Shown: one piece after another, positions 8,365-9,752 of the stretch
How positions within the stretch are numbered: position 1 is the stretch's first letter
How the letters are laid out: each line of letters opens with the position of its first letter
Assembly (NCBI GenBank): GCA_002376715.1
Contig: DFOK01000100.1
Location: 30,147 to 39,898 of the forward strand
Direction of reading: 5' to 3'
DNA: 9,752 nucleotides
Source of the DNA: Bacteroidales bacterium UBA3543
GTDB taxonomy: Bacteria; Bacteroidota; Bacteroidia; Bacteroidales; UBA932
Position numbers and translations under genes: made by a program
Notes under the pieces: generated by a model
Databases searched by the model: none
What the model was told of the DNA's origin: nothing
Seen by the model: the letters and a program-made list of their open reading frames with translations, nothing else

Positions 8365-8409
8365 AACAAAAAGATACACATGCGGATAATATAATTACCG
8401 CACGTGTAT
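8365..8409 (-). terminator. Rho-independent terminator-like hairpin between htrA and rpoD
   Basis: On the minus strand, ATACACGTGCGG (8409-8398) pairs with CCGCATGTGTAT (8385-8374) across a 12-nt AT-rich loop. All 12 positions pair if one G-U wobble (8403 with 8380) is allowed; on the plus strand that pair would be an A-C mismatch, so the structure favours minus-strand RNA. The loop can add a smaller TAAT/ATTA stem after one bulged base. A T-run, CTTTTTGTTC, follows at 8373-8364. The fit is to termination of htrA, 46 nt after its stop. Any rpoD promoter upstream of it would put the same structure in the rpoD leader. Confidence 0.75.
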
Positions 8410-8415
8410 ATTGTA

Positions 8416-8427
8416 CGAATATATTCG
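8416..8427. promoter_or_regulatory. 12-bp perfect palindrome upstream of the rpoD hairpin
   Basis: CGAATATATTCG reads the same on both strands. It lies between the htrA stop (8455) and the hairpin (8374-8409). Its minus strand contains TATATTCG (8423-8416), one mismatch from the Bacteroidota -7 box TAnnTTTG, so the element could be a promoter core or an operator. A TTTG on the minus strand at 8441-8438 is only 14 nt away, shorter than the usual spacing of about 17-21. Function is inferred from position only. Confidence 0.3.
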
Positions 8428-8454
8428 GAAAAAGTTACAAAAAAATTGCAACTT

Positions 8455-9585
8455 TTACAAAGAAACTAGCAATTCAATCTGTTTTCCACCTCTTTTAACA
8501 GTAATTACGGCCTGTTCTCCGGGACGCAGACGGTTCATTTGTTCCTGTACCGCAGCCCCATTCCTCACTCTGTTGAGATTTATTTCCGTAATGATATCGC
8601 CTACTTTGATGCCTCCCTTTTCTGCAGCACTGTTTGGCTGAACCTCTGCCACATAGACCCCTTCCATGCTCTCGAGATTAAATTGACGGGCCATGCTGTC
8701 CGTAATGTCTGTCATGGAAATACCTAGTAATGCACGGCGCACTTCACCATACCGTATAAAATCTTCGGTGATCTTTCTCACGATATTGACGGGTACTGCA
8801 AATGAATAGCCGGCATAAGAACCGGTAAGTGAGATTATGGAGGTATTGATGCCCACAAGTTCACCCATAGTATTGATCAGGGCGCCGCCACTATTGCCCG
8901 GATTGACTGCAGCATCGGTCTGTATAAATGACTCGACACGGTACTGGCCATCATAATTGGGAAGTGAACGTCCTTTGGCGCTGACAATGCCGGCAGTAAT
9001 GGTGGATCGCAAATCATACGGGCTGCCGATGGCAAGCACCCATTCTCCGAGTCTCAAATTGTCGGAATCACCAAGGGCAATGGCTGGAAGAGAATCTTCA
9101 TCAATTTTGAGCAGGGCTATATCGGTTGCAGGGTCGGTCCCGACCAGTTTGGCGGGATAGGACTTGTTGTTTTCAAGTGTCACCTCTATCTGATCCGCTC
9201 CCGCGATGACATGGTTGTTGGTTACGATATAACCATCCTCACGTATGATAACACCGGAACCCATACCCACCTGGTCTTTAGGAGTAGCAAAACCGAAAAT
9301 AAGGTCCATTATGGAAGAGGGCATTTTGGCTGCCCTTTTGACAACTTTGACATAAACAACTGTATGGACTGCCGTTTCGGCAGCATCTGAAAAGTCCCCC
9401 ATTTCTGTCTTTATGACTGTCCGGTGTCCGGTACCCGGAACTCCCGCGATAGCGGATGATCTCCCTCCATCAGCCTCTGCAGCGGCTGCAGCTAGCTTTG
9501 TTTCGACAACCTTGTCTGCCACAAGCCATGAAATCGTAAGCGAAAGAAGTAGAGTAATCAGCAAAAAAAGGGTGTTTCGTTTCAT
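8455..9585 (-). CDS. htrA: HtrA/Deg serine protease with a single PDZ domain
   Basis: A 376-residue trypsin-like S1C serine protease of the HtrA/DegP/DegQ/DegS group, which degrades or refolds misfolded envelope proteins. The N-terminus has a basic start (MKRN) and a hydrophobic stretch to about residue 23, acting as a signal or uncleaved membrane anchor, then an Ala-rich linker and disordered segment. The catalytic triad is intact: His125 in VTNNHVIAGAD, Asp155 in DPATDIALLK, Ser232 in AAVNPGNSGGALI. A single PDZ domain runs about 284-376, with KGGIKVGDIITEINLNRVRNG. One PDZ is DegS-like; many Deg proteins including DegP/DegQ have two. The TAA stop at 8455 is clean, so I see no frameshift. 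It is divergent from dnaN and upstream of rpoD. Regulation by envelope stress is plausible but not shown; I found no clear promoter consensus. Confidence 0.96.
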   Translation of the reverse strand: MKRNTLFLLITLLLSLTISWLVADKVVETKLAAAAAEADGGRSSAIAGVPGTGHRTVIKTEMGDFSDAAETAVHTVVYVKVVKRAAKMPSSIMDLIFGFATPKDQVGMGSGVIIREDGYIVTNNHVIAGADQIEVTLENNKSYPAKLVGTDPATDIALLKIDEDSLPAIALGDSDNLRLGEWVLAIGSPYDLRSTITAGIVSAKGRSLPNYDGQYRVESFIQTDAAVNPGNSGGALINTMGELVGINTSIISLTGSYAGYSFAVPVNIVRKITEDFIRYGEVRRALLGISMTDITDSMARQFNLESMEGVYVAEVQPNSAAEKGGIKVGDIITEINLNRVRNGAAVQEQMNRLRPGEQAVITVKRGGKQIELLVSL

Positions 9586-9645
9586 AAGTTCTAATTTATT
9601 CGAAGTATATTGTAAAATAAACCAAAATATATGCCAAAAAATTAT

Positions 9646-9653
9646 TACATTTG
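9646..9653 (+). promoter_or_regulatory. Possible -7 box for dnaN
   Basis: TACATTTG matches the Bacteroidota -7 consensus TAnnTTTG at every fixed position and lies 63 nt before the dnaN ATG, in the 131-nt divergent gap between htrA and dnaN. No TTTG is found at the usual -33 spacing upstream, which is an A-rich tract (AACCAAAATATATGCCAAAA), so the assignment rests on the -7 match and position alone. Confidence 0.45.
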
Positions 9654-9716
9654 TGGGTCATAAACAAGATTTTGCCAATTCGAAAATAAGAAATAAAAAT
9701 ATAAAAATTAAGGAAT

Positions 9717-9752
9717 ATGAGATTTTCAGTATCAAGTTCAGAACTCTTGCAT
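9717..9752 (+). CDS. dnaN: DNA polymerase III beta subunit (sliding clamp), N-terminal fragment cut by the window edge
   Basis: The last 36 bases read ATG followed by 11 sense codons on the plus strand, giving MRFSVSSSELLH. This matches the start of Bacteroidales DnaN proteins as I recall them (M[KR]F-x-V-S-S-x-x-L-x), the first strand of clamp domain 1. DnaN forms the ring that tethers the replicative polymerase to DNA. Only 12 residues are visible, so the call rests on this short match and a genic position: ATG after an A-rich leader with AAGGA 2 nt upstream, and a -7-like box 63 nt upstream. It is transcribed divergently from htrA. No DnaA-box cluster is seen in the gap, so nothing marks an origin here. 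Confidence 0.75.
   Translation, partial: MRFSVSSSELLH

Noticed and set aside
9586..9716. Replication origin next to dnaN
   Set aside because: No dnaA gene and no repeated DnaA-box-like 9-mers are seen; dnaN is usually unlinked from dnaA in Bacteroidota as I recall.

Overview
The window looks like an ordinary chromosomal core segment from a Bacteroidota bacterium, most likely order Bacteroidales. Four things point there. The primary sigma factor is short (286 aa) and lacks region 1.1. Start codons have A-rich or featureless upstream sequence rather than strong Shine-Dalgarno sites. Promoter-like sequences resemble the Bacteroidota TTTG / TAnnTTTG consensus. The gene order htrA-rpoD is one I recall from Bacteroides and Porphyromonas. 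Genus cannot be fixed from the sequence alone.

Layout, right to left because all complete genes lie on the minus strand. At the far right edge, 9717-9752 on the plus strand holds the first 12 codons of dnaN (sliding clamp), divergent from htrA (9585-8455), a membrane-anchored or exported HtrA/Deg serine protease with one PDZ domain. A rho-independent terminator-like hairpin (8365-8409) sits between htrA and rpoD (8328-7468). After a 34-nt gap comes a tight run: a lipoprotein M3 metallopeptidase (7433-5352), an AGCS-type sodium:amino-acid symporter (5336-3912), argS (3915-2134) and a YgiQ-type radical SAM protein (2134-434, or GTG start at 2137). Symporter/argS overlap by 4 nt (ATGA), and argS/ygiQ share a TGATG (or GTGA) junction, so translational coupling is likely. 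A separate small gene (364-17) follows, with a possible promoter of its own; it encodes an acidic-tailed protein of unknown function.

How they may work together: HtrA handles envelope protein quality control, and RpoD is the housekeeping sigma factor. The M3 lipoprotein peptidase would cut peptides on the periplasmic side, the AGCS carrier would import released amino acids with sodium, and ArgRS charges tRNA. The metabolic link among these last genes is inference from gene order only.

I found no mobile elements, CRISPR arrays, tRNA/rRNA genes, broken genes or phage-like segments. There is no non-coding stretch over about 131 nt. I see no convincing undescribed multi-gene system; the points worth a second look are modest: regulatory structure upstream of rpoD, the overlapping gene run, the acidic small protein, and details of individual enzymes.
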